Assembly (NCBI GenBank): GCA_905214625.1
Contig: CAJMMQ010000013.1
Span: 10,390-74,389, forward strand
DNA: 64,000 nucleotides
Reading direction: 5' to 3'
Origin: an uncultured bacterium
GTDB taxonomy: Bacteria > Bacteroidota > Bacteroidia > Bacteroidales > Bacteroidaceae
The notes beneath the pieces were generated by a model. The model worked only from the letters and a program-made list of their open reading frames with translations. It was not told the DNA's origin and did not search any database. The position numbers and the translations under genes are program-made. Of this stretch, positions 1 to 11,000 are shown piece after piece (positions within the stretch are counted from its first letter, which is position 1; each line of letters begins with the position of its first letter).

Positions 1-2504
1 AGGTGGGACTGTGGAAGCACGCGCTGACAAGCATAAGCAGCGACGGCGGAAACACATGGCGGCTGCCTGTAAAGAGGGCTCACGGCTTTGTTAACTCTAA
101 CGCTAAGATATGGGGACAGCGCCTTTCTGACGGCACTTATGCCACAGTGTACAATCCGGCCGAATACCGCTGGCCGCTGGCTATATCACTGAGCAACGAC
201 GGACTGGAATACACTACGCTCAACCTGGTGAACGGCGAGGTTACGCCAGAACGCCACTGGGGCAACTACAAGAGCTACGGACCGCAATATACACGAGGCA
301 TACTTGAAGGCAACGGAACACCGCCGGACAACAACCTCTGGGTTACTTACAGCAACAACAAGGAGGACATGTGGGTTTCGTGCATCCCTGTTCCCGTAAA
401 GATAAAGGCCACCGAACATGCAGAAGGCAGCTTCAGCAAGTATGCCAAGCTGCAGGACATGAAAGACTGGAACATATACTCGCCGCTGTGGGCACCCGTA
501 ACGCTCAACGGCGAATGGCTTACGCTGAGCGACAAAGACCCGTATGACTACGCTAAGGTGGAGAAACTGATTCCGGCAACGAAAGAGCTTACGGTAGACT
601 TCGACGTTAAACCGGCGCAGAACAACCACGGACAGCTCAACATAGAGTTCCTTGACGACAAGGGCAACATGTGCTCACGCATAGTGCTCGACTCTGCCGC
701 AACAATGAAGGTTAAGGGCGGAGCGCGCTACGGCGGCATGCTGAAGCACTATGACGCAGGACAGACATATCATATCACGGCCAAACTGTCGGTAGACGGA
801 CACGTGGGAACATACTTCGTGAACGGCAAGAAGGTTACATCTCGTATGTTCGACACGCCCGTTGATGCCATAACACGAATTGTTTTCCGCACAGGCGACC
901 TGTTCACTGAGCCGAGCATTGAGACTCCTGCCGACCAGTATGTAGACATGCCGCGTGCCGACGAGCAGGACAAGCTGGCATCGTTCTCTATTGCCAACGT
1001 TAAGACTGCATCGGCAGACGCCGACTCAGCATCAACAGTGCTGAAGTATGACAACTTCGCCCACTATGCCGAATACTTCAACAACATGGAGGACGAGAAC
1101 ATCGTTACGGACATACCCAACAGCAAGTCGTCTGAATGGATGAGCAAGAACATACCTCTGTTTGAATGTCCCGACAAAGACATGGAGGAGATTTACTACT
1201 TCCGCTGGTGGTCGCTGCGCAAGCACATCAAGCGCACTCCCGTAGGACTTGGCATGACCGAATTCCTCGTTCAGCGCTCTTATGCCGACAAATACAACCT
1301 CATTGCATGCGCAATAGGACATCACGTAATGGAGACACGCTGGCTGCGCGACTCGACATATCTGCACCAGATACTGAACACATGGTACCACGGCAACAAC
1401 GGCAAGGCAATGACGAAGATGAACAAGTTCAGCTCATGGAACCCGGCTGCCGTATATGAGGCTTACAAGGTGCTTGGCGACACAGCGTTCGTTATGGCCC
1501 TGAAACCGTCGCTCGAAGAGGAATACGCACGCTGGAAGAGCACCAACCGCCTGAAGAGCGGACTCTACTGGCAGGGCGACGTGCAGGACGGAATGGAAGA
1601 AAGCATAAGCGGCGGACGACGCAAACAGTATGCACGCCCGACAATAAACAGCTATATGTACGGCAACGCCATGGCTCTGGCAGAACTGAACAAGCTGGCC
1701 GGCGACACAAAGAAGGCCAAGGAATACACCCTTGAGGCAGACACGATAAAGAACCTGATACAGACAAAGCTGTGGAGCGGGAAGCAGTCGTTCTTCGAGA
1801 CCATGAGAGGCGACACGCTGGCTGCCGTGCGCGAGGCTATAGGATTTATTCCATGGTATTTCAACCTGCCTGACGCAAAGAAGTATGACGAGGCATGGAA
1901 GCAGGTGGAAGACGAGGAAGGATTCTCGGCTCCCTACGGACTTACAACGGCAGAGAGAAGACATCCTGAGTTCCGCTCTCACGGAGTGGGCAAATGCGAA
2001 TGGGACGGCGCTATATGGCCTTTCGCAACAAGTCAGACGCTTACGGCCATGGCAAACTACATAAACACATATCCCGAACCTGTTGTGGGCGACTCTACAT
2101 TCTTCAAACAGATGAAACTGTATGTTGAGAGCCAGCACCACAGAGGACGCCCGTATATCGGCGAATATCTCGACGAGAAAAACGGAGCATGGCTTATGGG
2201 CGACCGCGAGCGCAGCAGATACTACAACCACTCTACATTTGCCGACCTCGTGATTACAGGTATTGCCGGACTAAGGCCGCAGGCCGACGGCAGCATCGTT
2301 GTCAATCCGCTCATACCCGAAGGCACATGGAACTACTTCTGCCTCGACAACATAAGCTATCGCGGCAACAACATAGCCATTGTTTACGACAAGGACGGAC
2401 AACGCTATCATCAGGGCAAGGGCCTCATGCTCTTCGTTAACGGCAAACTGGCCGCCAAAAGAGACGGTCTTGGAAAACTGACATATAAAATACAGGACAA
2501 ATGA
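1..2504 (+). CDS. Sialidase-fold / six-hairpin two-domain glycoside hydrolase, 5' truncated by window edge (GH143-GH142-like)
   Basis: The reading frame is open at the left edge (first whole codon at 3), so the true start lies outside. Residues are numbered from that codon. Residues 1-130 are the end of a beta-propeller with an Asp-box (SSDGGNTW near residue 12), as in sialidase-superfamily enzymes. About 160-335 looks like a LamG/concanavalin-type sandwich. About 350-760 is an (alpha/alpha)6 barrel with the EWDGAIWPF signature of MGH1-like enzymes, followed by a short beta domain. This order (propeller, sandwich, six-hairpin) matches the two-module RG-II enzyme family exemplified by B. thetaiotaomicron BT1020, where one module removes beta-L-Araf and the other Dha from side chain D. 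That activity is inferred from architecture and neighbours. The stop overlaps the next start by four bases (ATGA), so the two are translationally coupled. Confidence 0.6.
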   Translation, partial: VGLWKHALTSISSDGGNTWRLPVKRAHGFVNSNAKIWGQRLSDGTYATVYNPAEYRWPLAISLSNDGLEYTTLNLVNGEVTPERHWGNYKSYGPQYTRGILEGNGTPPDNNLWVTYSNNKEDMWVSCIPVPVKIKATEHAEGSFSKYAKLQDMKDWNIYSPLWAPVTLNGEWLTLSDKDPYDYAKVEKLIPATKELTVDFDVKPAQNNHGQLNIEFLDDKGNMCSRIVLDSAATMKVKGGARYGGMLKHYDAGQTYHITAKLSVDGHVGTYFVNGKKVTSRMFDTPVDAITRIVFRTGDLFTEPSIETPADQYVDMPRADEQDKLASFSIANVKTASADADSASTVLKYDNFAHYAEYFNNMEDENIVTDIPNSKSSEWMSKNIPLFECPDKDMEEIYYFRWWSLRKHIKRTPVGLGMTEFLVQRSYADKYNLIACAIGHHVMETRWLRDSTYLHQILNTWYHGNNGKAMTKMNKFSSWNPAAVYEAYKVLGDTAFVMALKPSLEEEYARWKSTNRLKSGLYWQGDVQDGMEESISGGRRKQYARPTINSYMYGNAMALAELNKLAGDTKKAKEYTLEADTIKNLIQTKLWSGKQSFFETMRGDTLAAVREAIGFIPWYFNLPDAKKYDEAWKQVEDEEGFSAPYGLTTAERRHPEFRSHGVGKCEWDGAIWPFATSQTLTAMANYINTYPEPVVGDSTFFKQMKLYVESQHHRGRPYIGEYLDEKNGAWLMGDRERSRYYNHSTFADLVITGIAGLRPQADGSIVVNPLIPEGTWNYFCLDNISYRGNNIAIVYDKDGQRYHQGKGLMLFVNGKLAAKRDGLGKLTYKIQDK

Positions 2505-3793
2505 AACGCATAATTCTGCCGGTGATGCTACTCGTTAGCATGGCTGCCGGCGCACAAACATTTGAAAATAAATATACCAGACCTCTGAATGATGTTCTGA
2601 AAGATGTGTCGGCAAGATTTGGAATAAAGCTCAAATATAATGTAGACACAACGGGACTGAAATTAGCGTATGCGGATTTCCGCATACGCCCTTACTCTTT
2701 AGAAGAAACCCTCAACAACATTTTAGCTCCCTTCGACTTCAAGGCCGTTAAACAGAACGACAAGCTGTATAAGATTAAGCCTTACGAATATCCGCGCAGA
2801 CAGCCCGAAGACGGACAGAAGATGATAAGCTGGCTGACATCGCTATACAGCGACAAGACGGCATGGGAGGCACGGCGCGACACGCTGCGCAAGGAAGTGA
2901 GAGAGCGCCTCGGCATAGACAAACTGCTGCCGCTATGCTCTAAGGAGAAGCCGGAATACTCAAAGATAAGGAAGTTTGACGGATATACCGTACAGAACTT
3001 CAGACTGAAAACGGCTAACGGCCACACCGTATGTGGCTCTATCTACGCCCCAACGAGCAAGGGAAAGCATCCGCTGATAATATGCCCCAACGGACACTTC
3101 AGCAACGGACGCTACGGCGAAGTGCAGCAACAGAGACTGGCAACACTGGCACGCATGGGCGCTATATGTGTTGACTATGACCTGTGGGGATGGGGCGAAT
3201 CGGCCGACGAGGTTGGCAGCAAAGCCCATCAGACACCAGAGGCACACGTGATGCAGGCATTAAACGGAATAAGGATACTCGACTGGATGATACAGCGCAA
3301 GGACGTAGACACCAAGCGCATAGGCGTGAACGGAGGCTCGGGAGGAGGTACACAGACCGTACTGCTGACGGTGCTCGACGACAGATACACGGCTGCCAAC
3401 CCAGTGGTTAGCGTATCGTCGTGGTTCGACGGCGGATGTCCGTGTGAGAGCGGCATGCCGATACAGCTGGCAGGAGGAGGCACCTGCAACGCCGAACTGG
3501 CTGCAATGTTTGCCCCGAAGCCGATGATGCTGGTGAGCGACGGCGGCGACTGGACATCGACAACGCCCGAACTGGAATATCCTTATCTGCAGCGCATCTA
3601 CGGATTCTATGGAGCCGCCGACAAGGTGAGCAACATCCACCTGCCGAAAGAACGCCACGACTTCGGCGACAACAAGCGCAGCGCTGTTTATAAATTCTTT
3701 ATTGACACCTTTAATCTTGACGCCTCAAAGCTCGACGAGAGCAAGGTTACTATTGAAGACGAGAACGCACTAAGATTTACACCCAAGAAATAA
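2501..3793 (+). CDS. Secreted alpha/beta-hydrolase esterase with N-terminal STN-like domain (possible pectin methylesterase or acetylesterase)
   Basis: A 430-residue protein with a signal peptide ending near AAGAQ. Residues 25-95 (PLNDVLKDVSARFGIKLKY and following) resemble the STN short domain normally found at the front of TonB receptors and secretins; it is rarely fused to an enzyme. The rest is an alpha/beta hydrolase of the acetyl-xylan-esterase type: nucleophile Ser280 in NGGSGGG and a likely catalytic His386 in ERHDFGD, with an acidic partner between them. It sits between two RG-II-type hydrolases with a four-base overlap upstream and zero gap downstream (next ATG at 3794), so it belongs to the operon. 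RG-II carries methyl esters and acetyl groups, and the RG-II locus of B. thetaiotaomicron has an alpha/beta-hydrolase pectin methylesterase (CE19). Which ester is cleaved here cannot be told from sequence. Confidence 0.7.
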   Translation: MKRIILPVMLLVSMAAGAQTFENKYTRPLNDVLKDVSARFGIKLKYNVDTTGLKLAYADFRIRPYSLEETLNNILAPFDFKAVKQNDKLYKIKPYEYPRRQPEDGQKMISWLTSLYSDKTAWEARRDTLRKEVRERLGIDKLLPLCSKEKPEYSKIRKFDGYTVQNFRLKTANGHTVCGSIYAPTSKGKHPLIICPNGHFSNGRYGEVQQQRLATLARMGAICVDYDLWGWGESADEVGSKAHQTPEAHVMQALNGIRILDWMIQRKDVDTKRIGVNGGSGGGTQTVLLTVLDDRYTAANPVVSVSSWFDGGCPCESGMPIQLAGGGTCNAELAAMFAPKPMMLVSDGGDWTSTTPELEYPYLQRIYGFYGAADKVSNIHLPKERHDFGDNKRSAVYKFFIDTFNLDASKLDESKVTIEDENALRFTPKK

Positions 3794-6250
3794 ATGAGAA
3801 AAACACTACTAAAGACAACACTGATTGCAGCCTTATGCTGCATGACAGCCGGTGAAGCACTGGCTGAAAACAAGCATGTGCTGTGGTATGACAGGCCGGC
3901 CTACACTTGGACTGAGGCCCTGCCGATAGGCAACAGCCGGCTGGGGGCAATGATATACGGCACGCCCGGCTCCGAGAGACTACAGCTTAACGAAGAGACT
4001 ATATGGGCAGGAAGGCCCAACAACAACGCCAACCCTGAGGCAAAAGAGTATCTGCCGAAGGTGAGGCAGCTTGTATGGGAAGGCAAATACAAGGAGGCGC
4101 AAGACCTGGCCACGGCTCACGTGCAGGCCAACACAAACAGCGGAATGCCTTATCAGCCGTTTGGCGACCTGTATATCAACTTTCCGGGCAACGGCGAGTA
4201 CACAAACTACTACCGCGAACTGAGCCTTGACTCGGCACGTGCCATAACGAGATATACAAGCAACGGCGTAACTTATCAGAGAGAATACATATCGTCGTTC
4301 GACGGGAACGTAATCGCAATACACCTAACTGCCAGCAAGAAAGGCATGATAACCTGCAATGCGCAGATGACATCGCCGCAGCAGGACGTAACGATAATGT
4401 CGGAAGGCAACGAGATTGTGCTGAGCGGCGTAAGCGGATGGCACGAGGGACAGAAAGGCAAGGTTACGTTTACGGGCAGGGCTACGGCCACTGTTAAGGG
4501 CGGAAGCATGTGCAGCCGTGACGGCGTACTGCAGATAAACGGTGCCGACGAGGCTACAATCTATCTGACAATAGCAACAAACTTCAACAGCTATAAGGAC
4601 ATCAGCGGAAACGACACTCTACGCTCTGAGACAGCACTGAAAGAGGCACTGGCGAAAGACTTCAACACGATGAAGGCAGCACACGTGAAGAAATACAAGG
4701 CTTTGTACGACCGCGTGAAGCTCGACTTGGGCGAAGACGCTTTTGCATCAACCACTACCGACAAGCGCGTGGAGCTGTTCAAGAAGCAGACCGACCTGCA
4801 TCTGGTTGAGACTTACTTCCAGTTTGGCCGCTATCTGCTTATATGCACATCTCAGCCTGGCACACAGCCGCCCACGCTGCAGGGTATATGGAACGACAAG
4901 ATGCTGCCGTCGTGGGACAGCAAATATACATGCAACATCAATCTTGAGATGAACTACTGGCCGGCAGAGTCGACCAACCTGACCGAACTCAACGGTCCGC
5001 TGTTCAGTCTTATCAAAGACGTTAGCGAGACAGGACACAAGTCGGCCGACATAATGTATGGTGCCGACGGATGGGTGCTGCACCACAACACTGACATCTG
5101 GCGCGTAACAGGAGCGATAGACAAGGCTCCGTCGGGCCTGTGGCCTACAGGCGGCGCATGGATGTGCCAGCATCTGTGGGAGCATTATCTCTACACAGGA
5201 GACGTGAGCTTCCTCGAGAGCGTGTACCCGATAATGGAGAACGCGGCACGCTTCTTCAATCAGATTATGGTGCGCGAGCCGAAGAACAACTGGTGGGTTA
5301 TCTGCCCCAGTCTGTCGCCTGAAAATCAGCACCCGTACAAGGCTACAACTGCCGCAGGCGTTACGATGGACAACCAGCTGCTCTACGACCTGTTTAACCA
5401 CGTTATAGACGCTGCCGACATATTGGGCAAGACCAAGACGGCTACAATAATCGACAGTCTGAAGCAGAAGCTCACGGAGATGGTGCCGCTGCAGACCGGC
5501 CGCTGGGGACAGTTGCAGGAATGGATGGACGACTGGGATAACCCGGAAGACGTGCACAGACACGTGTCGCATCTGTACGGTCTCTACCCGAGCAACCAGA
5601 TATCTCCGTTCCGCACACCCGAACTCACCGCAGCTGCACGCACATCACTCATCCACCGCGGCGACCCGTCTACGGGCTGGAGCATGGGTTGGAAGGTGTG
5701 CCTGTGGTCACGACTGCTCGACGGCAACCACGCATGGAAGCTCATTGGCGACCAGCTGACGCTGGTGCGCAACGAGAAGAAGAAGGGCGGAACTTATCCT
5801 AACCTCTTTGACGCACATCCGCCATTTCAGATTGACGGCAACTTTGGCTGCACGGCCGGTATAGCCGAGATGCTTATGCAGAGTCACGACGGCTTTGTCT
5901 ACCTGCTGCCTGCCCTGCCCGACGCATGTAAAGAAGGCTCTGTGAGCGGACTGAAGGCGCGCGGAGGATTTGAGGTGAGCATGACATGGAAGGACAACAA
6001 AATAACAAAGGCAACGGTGAAGTCGGAACTTGGCGGCAACCTGCGCATACGTTCGGCCGTGCCCCTGAAGGGCAAGGGCCTGAAGGCTGCAAAAGGCAAG
6101 AACAAGAACAGACTGTTTGAAACTCCGACAGACATCCGTCAGAAGATAAACTATCCCGAAGCAATAGAGAAAATGCCTGAATCAAAGAAGACATATCTCT
6201 ATGACATAAACACTAAGAAGGGAGCTGTGTACACATTTGAGGCAGAATAA
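3794..6250 (+). CDS. GH95 alpha-L-fucosidase / alpha-L-galactosidase
   Basis: An 818-residue secreted protein with a signal peptide (cleavage near residue 24, GEALAEN). The N-terminal beta domain contains the GH95 hallmark [14 protein letters not shown], followed by an (alpha/alpha)6 barrel. Candidate catalytic residues are the water-activating pair Asn381 and Asn383 in [10 protein letters not shown], Glu510 in LSPENQ and Asp681 in QIDGNFG, so the site looks intact. GH95 members invert alpha-1,2-linked L-fucose or L-galactose. With GH140 and GH2 next door the likely target is terminal alpha-L-Gal or a fucosyl unit of RG-II side chains A or B; that choice is inference. The gene begins immediately after the stop of the esterase gene and ends before a hairpin at 6254-6301. 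Length is normal for the family. Confidence 0.9.
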   Translation: MRKTLLKTTLIAALCCMTAGEALAENKHVLWYDRPAYTWTEALPIGNSRLGAMIYGTPGSERLQLNEETIWAGRPNNNANPEAKEYLPKVRQLVWEGKYKEAQDLATAHVQANTNSGMPYQPFGDLYINFPGNGEYTNYYRELSLDSARAITRYTSNGVTYQREYISSFDGNVIAIHLTASKKGMITCNAQMTSPQQDVTIMSEGNEIVLSGVSGWHEGQKGKVTFTGRATATVKGGSMCSRDGVLQINGADEATIYLTIATNFNSYKDISGNDTLRSETALKEALAKDFNTMKAAHVKKYKALYDRVKLDLGEDAFASTTTDKRVELFKKQTDLHLVETYFQFGRYLLICTSQPGTQPPTLQGIWNDKMLPSWDSKYTCNINLEMNYWPAESTNLTELNGPLFSLIKDVSETGHKSADIMYGADGWVLHHNTDIWRVTGAIDKAPSGLWPTGGAWMCQHLWEHYLYTGDVSFLESVYPIMENAARFFNQIMVREPKNNWWVICPSLSPENQHPYKATTAAGVTMDNQLLYDLFNHVIDAADILGKTKTATIIDSLKQKLTEMVPLQTGRWGQLQEWMDDWDNPEDVHRHVSHLYGLYPSNQISPFRTPELTAAARTSLIHRGDPSTGWSMGWKVCLWSRLLDGNHAWKLIGDQLTLVRNEKKKGGTYPNLFDAHPPFQIDGNFGCTAGIAEMLMQSHDGFVYLLPALPDACKEGSVSGLKARGGFEVSMTWKDNKITKATVKSELGGNLRIRSAVPLKGKGLKAAKGKNKNRLFETPTDIRQKINYPEAIEKMPESKKTYLYDINTKKGAVYTFEAE

Positions 6251-6253
6251 TAA

Positions 6254-6301
6254 TAGTGGCGGAATATGGGAAAAACAGAACAAAACCCATATTTCCGCCA
6301 C
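6254..6301 (+). terminator. Hairpin after GH95 gene
   Basis: Arms AGTGGCGGAA-TATGGG and CCCATA-TTTCCGCCACT pair over about 16 bases with one bulge around an A-rich loop, four bases past the GH95 stop. There is no clean T-tract, so it may attenuate or stabilise a 3' end instead of stopping transcription fully. Confidence 0.5.
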
Positions 6302-6608
6302 TTAACGTATATAAGCCGGACATGAATAAGCAGTGCCCGATAAGGCGCAACGCTGCCGGCTTTGCAACCCGCTGATATTCAAAGGGTTGCAAAAGGCTAC
6401 CTTTAACATCGCAAAAGGCGGCCTTTTGGCGTGTAAAAGACCGTGTTTCGCAACGCAATATGCCGTCTTTCACAACGCAACGGAGACAATCCGGAATACC
6501 AAGAGGCCAAAAGCAACTTTACAAAACTAATTGAAAGGTCATTTAAGACCGCATGGATTAACCGAAAAAAAGAATAATATTAACTAACAAAAATCTATAA
6601 AAAGTAGT
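6302..6608. other. Gene-free stretch between GH95 and GH140 genes
   Basis: No plausible gene. Bases 6380-6490 carry repeated GCAAAAGG / CCTTTT half-palindromes (for example AAAAGGCGGCCTTTT near 6414-6428) and several short TTTCGCAACGCAA-like repeats, a pattern that looks like a dispersed intergenic element. The last 60 bases are A/T-rich leader for the GH140 gene. I could not find a clear TAnnTTTG promoter here. Confidence 0.45.
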
Positions 6609-8042
6609 ATGAATAAAAGCAGAATACTATTTATCGCAACCCTGCTGATAAGCACTTTGGCTGTCAACGCAGCAGGCAAAATCTACAAGCCGTGGAGCAA
6701 CGGACGGCTCGTAGTGTCTGAGAACAACCGTTACATAGTGCACGAAAACGGAGAGCCGTTTTTCTGGATGGGCAACACGGCATGGCTGCTGCCCGAAAGA
6801 CTGAACCGCGAAGAGGCCGAATACTTTCTGGCTAAAGACAGGGAAGCAGGATATAACGTTGAGCAGATACAGGTGCTCAACGCCATCCCAACGTTCAACG
6901 TGTACGGCCATGCGGCCAACAATGCAGAGTTCGACTTCAGCAAAGTGTCTAAGCCGGGTGTCTACGGCTACTGGGAGCATCTCGACTATATAGTTGACGT
7001 GGCTGCCAACAACGGCATCTACATCGCCATGGACTGCATCTGGGGCTCTATGATCGACAAGATGGACGTAAAGAAAGCTGCCGCGCTGGGCAAGTTTCTG
7101 GGCGAGAGATACAAGGACAAGCCTAACATTATATGGATGATTGGCGGCGACATCATGGGCGACAAGAAGCCTGAGGTGTGGGATGCCATGGCAAGAGCCA
7201 TAAAGAAAGTGGACAAGAACCACATTATGACCTTCCACCCGAGAGGCCGCACAACGTCGGCATGGTGGTATAACGACCGCGAGTGGATGGACTTCAACAT
7301 GTTCCAGAGCGGACACCGCCGTTACGGACAGCGCAAGGGCGACGGCGACTACACCATTAAAGACAATACAGAAGAAGATAACTGGCGCTATGTTGACATG
7401 AGCTTTGAGAAAGAGCCGCTGCGCCCCGTTATCGACGGTGAGCCTTCGTATGAGGACATTCCGCAGGGACTACACGACGTAAACGATCCGCGTTGGCAAG
7501 ACTACGACGTGCGCCGCTATGCTTACTGGGCTGTGTTCGGCGGAGCTTTCGGCCATACTTACGGCCACAACTCCGTGATGCAGTTCATACGTCCGGGACT
7601 TATGGCCTCGTTCGGTGCCGAGAAACCATGGTGGGATGCAATGAAAGATCCGGGCTACAACCAGATGAAGTATCTCAAATGGCTCATGCTCAACTTCCCT
7701 TTCACTGAGCGCGTGGCCGACCAGAGCATTATTGCCGGACAGAACGGTGAGCGATACGACCGCGTCATAGCCACACGCGGCAACGACTATCTGCTGGTCT
7801 ACAACTACAGCGGCAAGCCTATGAGCATAGACCTTACAAAAATCAGCGGCGCAAAGAAGAACGTGTGGTGGATGAATCCGGCAGACGGCAAGCTGACTTA
7901 TCTCGGCGAATACGACAGCAAGGTAGTAGAGTTTACCTACGATGCAGCATATCTGCGCGGCAGCGACAGAGTGCTGATAGCCGTTGACTCAAGCAAGAAT
8001 TACATCGGAAAAACAGATACGCAAATACCTGAGAAGCAATGA
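6609..8042 (+). CDS. GH140-family apiosidase-like glycoside hydrolase
   Basis: A 477-residue secreted protein with a signal peptide ending near residue 21 (AVNAAG). It is a DUF4038-type TIM barrel followed by a C-terminal beta domain (about 365-460). Family signatures are GEPFFWMGNTAW near residues 48-59 and two acidic residues suited to a retaining mechanism: Asp181 in WMIGGDIMG and Glu278 in PVIDGEPSYED. GH140 enzymes cleave the beta-D-apiosyl-GalA bond that attaches RG-II side chains A and B to the backbone. Activity is inferred from family and context. The start follows an A/T-rich leader and the stop overlaps the next ATG by four bases (ATGA), tying it to the GH78 fusion gene. Confidence 0.85.
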   Translation: MNKSRILFIATLLISTLAVNAAGKIYKPWSNGRLVVSENNRYIVHENGEPFFWMGNTAWLLPERLNREEAEYFLAKDREAGYNVEQIQVLNAIPTFNVYGHAANNAEFDFSKVSKPGVYGYWEHLDYIVDVAANNGIYIAMDCIWGSMIDKMDVKKAAALGKFLGERYKDKPNIIWMIGGDIMGDKKPEVWDAMARAIKKVDKNHIMTFHPRGRTTSAWWYNDREWMDFNMFQSGHRRYGQRKGDGDYTIKDNTEEDNWRYVDMSFEKEPLRPVIDGEPSYEDIPQGLHDVNDPRWQDYDVRRYAYWAVFGGAFGHTYGHNSVMQFIRPGLMASFGAEKPWWDAMKDPGYNQMKYLKWLMLNFPFTERVADQSIIAGQNGERYDRVIATRGNDYLLVYNYSGKPMSIDLTKISGAKKNVWWMNPADGKLTYLGEYDSKVVEFTYDAAYLRGSDRVLIAVDSSKNYIGKTDTQIPEKQ

Positions 8043-11000
8043 TACGCAAGGCATTTATAACGGCGTTGGCCGTAGCGCTTTGCATGCCGGCCATGGCAGC
8101 GAAGAAGAAAACTGCAAAGAAGTCGCAGTTTACCGTTGCCGTTACCGAGCTGAAGACAGAGCGCATGGTCAACCCGATGAGCATAGACACGCCAGAGCCG
8201 CGGCTTGGATGGATGATTACATCGGACGAGAACGACGTGATGCAGACATCTTACCGCATCATAGTGGCGTCAACCAAAGAGAAGGCCGACAACTTTACGG
8301 GCGACCTCTGGGACGCTACCGTGGAGAGCGACCAGTCGCAGTGGATAAAATATGCCGGCAAGGAGCTGCGCAGCAACACTCCGTGCTACTGGCGCGTGAA
8401 GGTAACAACGACAAAAGGCGAGTCTGACTGGAGCGAGACGGCCATGTGGAACGTGGGACTGCTCAACGAAGCCGACTGGAGCGGACAGTGGATTGGTCTG
8501 GAGAAGGCCATGCCGTGGGACGTTGAGGACGTGCACAGCAAGCTCAGTTCGCGCTATCTGCGCACCGAATTCGACCTTGACAAGCCCGTAAAGCGTGCTA
8601 CGCTCTACATCAGCGGACTGGGCATGTATGAGGCATACATCAACGGACAGAAGGTGGGCGACCAGGTGTTGGCTCCTGCTCCTACCGACTACCGCAAGAC
8701 GGTGCTGTACAACGCATTCGACGTTACGCAGATGCTGACCGCAAAGAACGCCATTGGCGTAACTCTTGGCAACGGCCGCTTCTACACCATGCAGCAGAAA
8801 AAGAAGCCTTACAAGATAGCCAACTTCGGCTATCCCAAGCTCCGTCTTAACCTCGTCATCGAGTTTGCAGACGGCAAGAAGAAGGTTATCTCGTCGAGCA
8901 ACAAATGGAAACTGAACCCCGACGGCGCAATACGCTCCAACAACGAGTACGACGGCGAGATATACGACGCCCGCAAGGAGCTGGGCGCATGGACCTCTGT
9001 GGGTTACGACGACTCTAAATGGATGGCGGCAGAGCGCGTGGGCATACCCACGGGAACGCTGCGCGGAGCAATGAGTCCCAACATGAAGGTGGTGAAAACC
9101 ATGAAGCCCGTGAGCGTCACTAAGCGAGGCGAGGGCTACATCATAGACATGGGACAGAACATGGCGGGCTGGATTAAGCTGCGCATCGGCGGCGTAAATG
9201 CCGGCGACAGCGTGAAGATTCAGTATGCCGAGAAGCTCAACGAGGACGGAAGTCTGTTCACAAAGAACCTGCGCAACGCGTTTACAACCGACTATTATGT
9301 TGCTGCCGGCAACGAGGACGGCCGCTGGTGGGCGCCAACGTTTGTATATCACGGCTTCCGTTATGCCGAGATTACAGGTCTTGACAACGTAACTGCTGAC
9401 GCCATTATAGGCGAAGTGGTAAGCGACGAGATGGAGTTGACAGGCTCGTTTGAATGTGCCGACACCATACTCAACAAGGTTTACAATAACGCAATGTGGG
9501 GCATTTTGGGCAACTATAAGGGCATGCCCGTAGACTGTCCGCAGCGCGACGAGCGTCAGCCGTGGCTTGGCGACCGTGTACGCGGATGTTTCGGCGAGGC
9601 TTTCATATTCAACAACAACGCACTCTATGCCAAATGGGCACGCGACATAACCGAGGCCCAGCGTGAAGACGGCTGCATACCCGACGTGGCTCCTGCTTAC
9701 TGGAACTATTATTCTGACAACATTACGTGGCCTTCTGCCCTGCCCTTCTCGCTCGAGATGATGTATAACCAGTATGGCGACGCAGAGCCTGTGAGCCGCT
9801 ACTACGGCAACGTGAAGCACTGGCTCGGCCACATGAAGTATCAGTATGGCAAGGATGGACTGATGCCGCGCGACAAATACGGCGACTGGTGCGTGCCGCC
9901 AGAGGACATAAAGCTGATACACAGCCGCGACCCCAAGCGCGTAACCGACGGCACTCTCATTGCCACGGCCTACTATTACAGACTGAACAAGATGATGGAG
10001 AGGTTTGCCACGATTCTTGACAAGCCGGCAGACGCTGCTGAGTTCAGCGCAGAGGCAGCACGCGTGAAGGATGCTTTCAACAAGAAGTTCCTAACCATAA
10101 ACCGCAACACCAGCCAGGTGCCGGGCCTTATGCTCTATCCCGACAGCACGTTCTACGGCAACAACACCGTTACGGCTAACCTTCTTCCGCTGGCGTTCGG
10201 CATGATTGACGACGACTATGTGCGCGGTGAGGTTGAGAAGAACATCATACACAACATCATTACCCTTAACAAGGGGGCCATATCTTGCGGCGTGATAGGC
10301 GTGCAGTGGCTTATGCACGGACTAACCGACATGGGCCGCGGCGACATGGCATGGCTGCTGGCAACCAACAAGAAGTATCCGAGCTGGGGCTACATGGCCG
10401 AGAACGGAGCCACAACGATATGGGAACTGTGGAACGGCGACACTGCCAATCCGTGGATGAACAGCGGCAATCACGTTATGCTGCTTGGCGACCTTGTGTC
10501 GTGGATCTATGAGGATGTGGCAGGCATTAACTCTGACGAGAACAAGCCGGGCTTTAAGCATATCGTGATGAAGCCTGCGTTCAACGTCGACGAGATTGAC
10601 GACATCAACGCGTCTTACAAGTCAATCTACGGCACAATAGTAAGCCGCTGGCACAAGAAGGCGGGCAAGCTGATATGGCACGTCGAGATTCCGGCAAACA
10701 CCACTGCCGAACTGCACATGCCCGACGGCAGCATCAGGAACATCGGTTCGGGCAAATACGACATTACTGCCGACATGCCCATGACCGGCAAAGCCGTAGT
10801 TTCTGACGAGTTTCTGTATAAGTCGGCATCATTCCCCGAGTGCCATTCTGCCACGATAGCCGAGACAAGCAAGGGCGACCTTGTGGCAACTTACTTCGGC
10901 GGAACAAAGGAGCGCAACCCTGATGTGTGCATCTGGGTGAGCCGTAAGCCTAAAGGCTCTACAGAATGGCAGGCGCCTCAACTCGTTGCCGACGGCGTGT

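Noticed and set aside
8270..9922. 550-codon open frame antisense to the GH78 fusion gene
   Set aside because: It is a shadow of a GC-rich coding frame; the translation has no domain and the + strand gene is certain.
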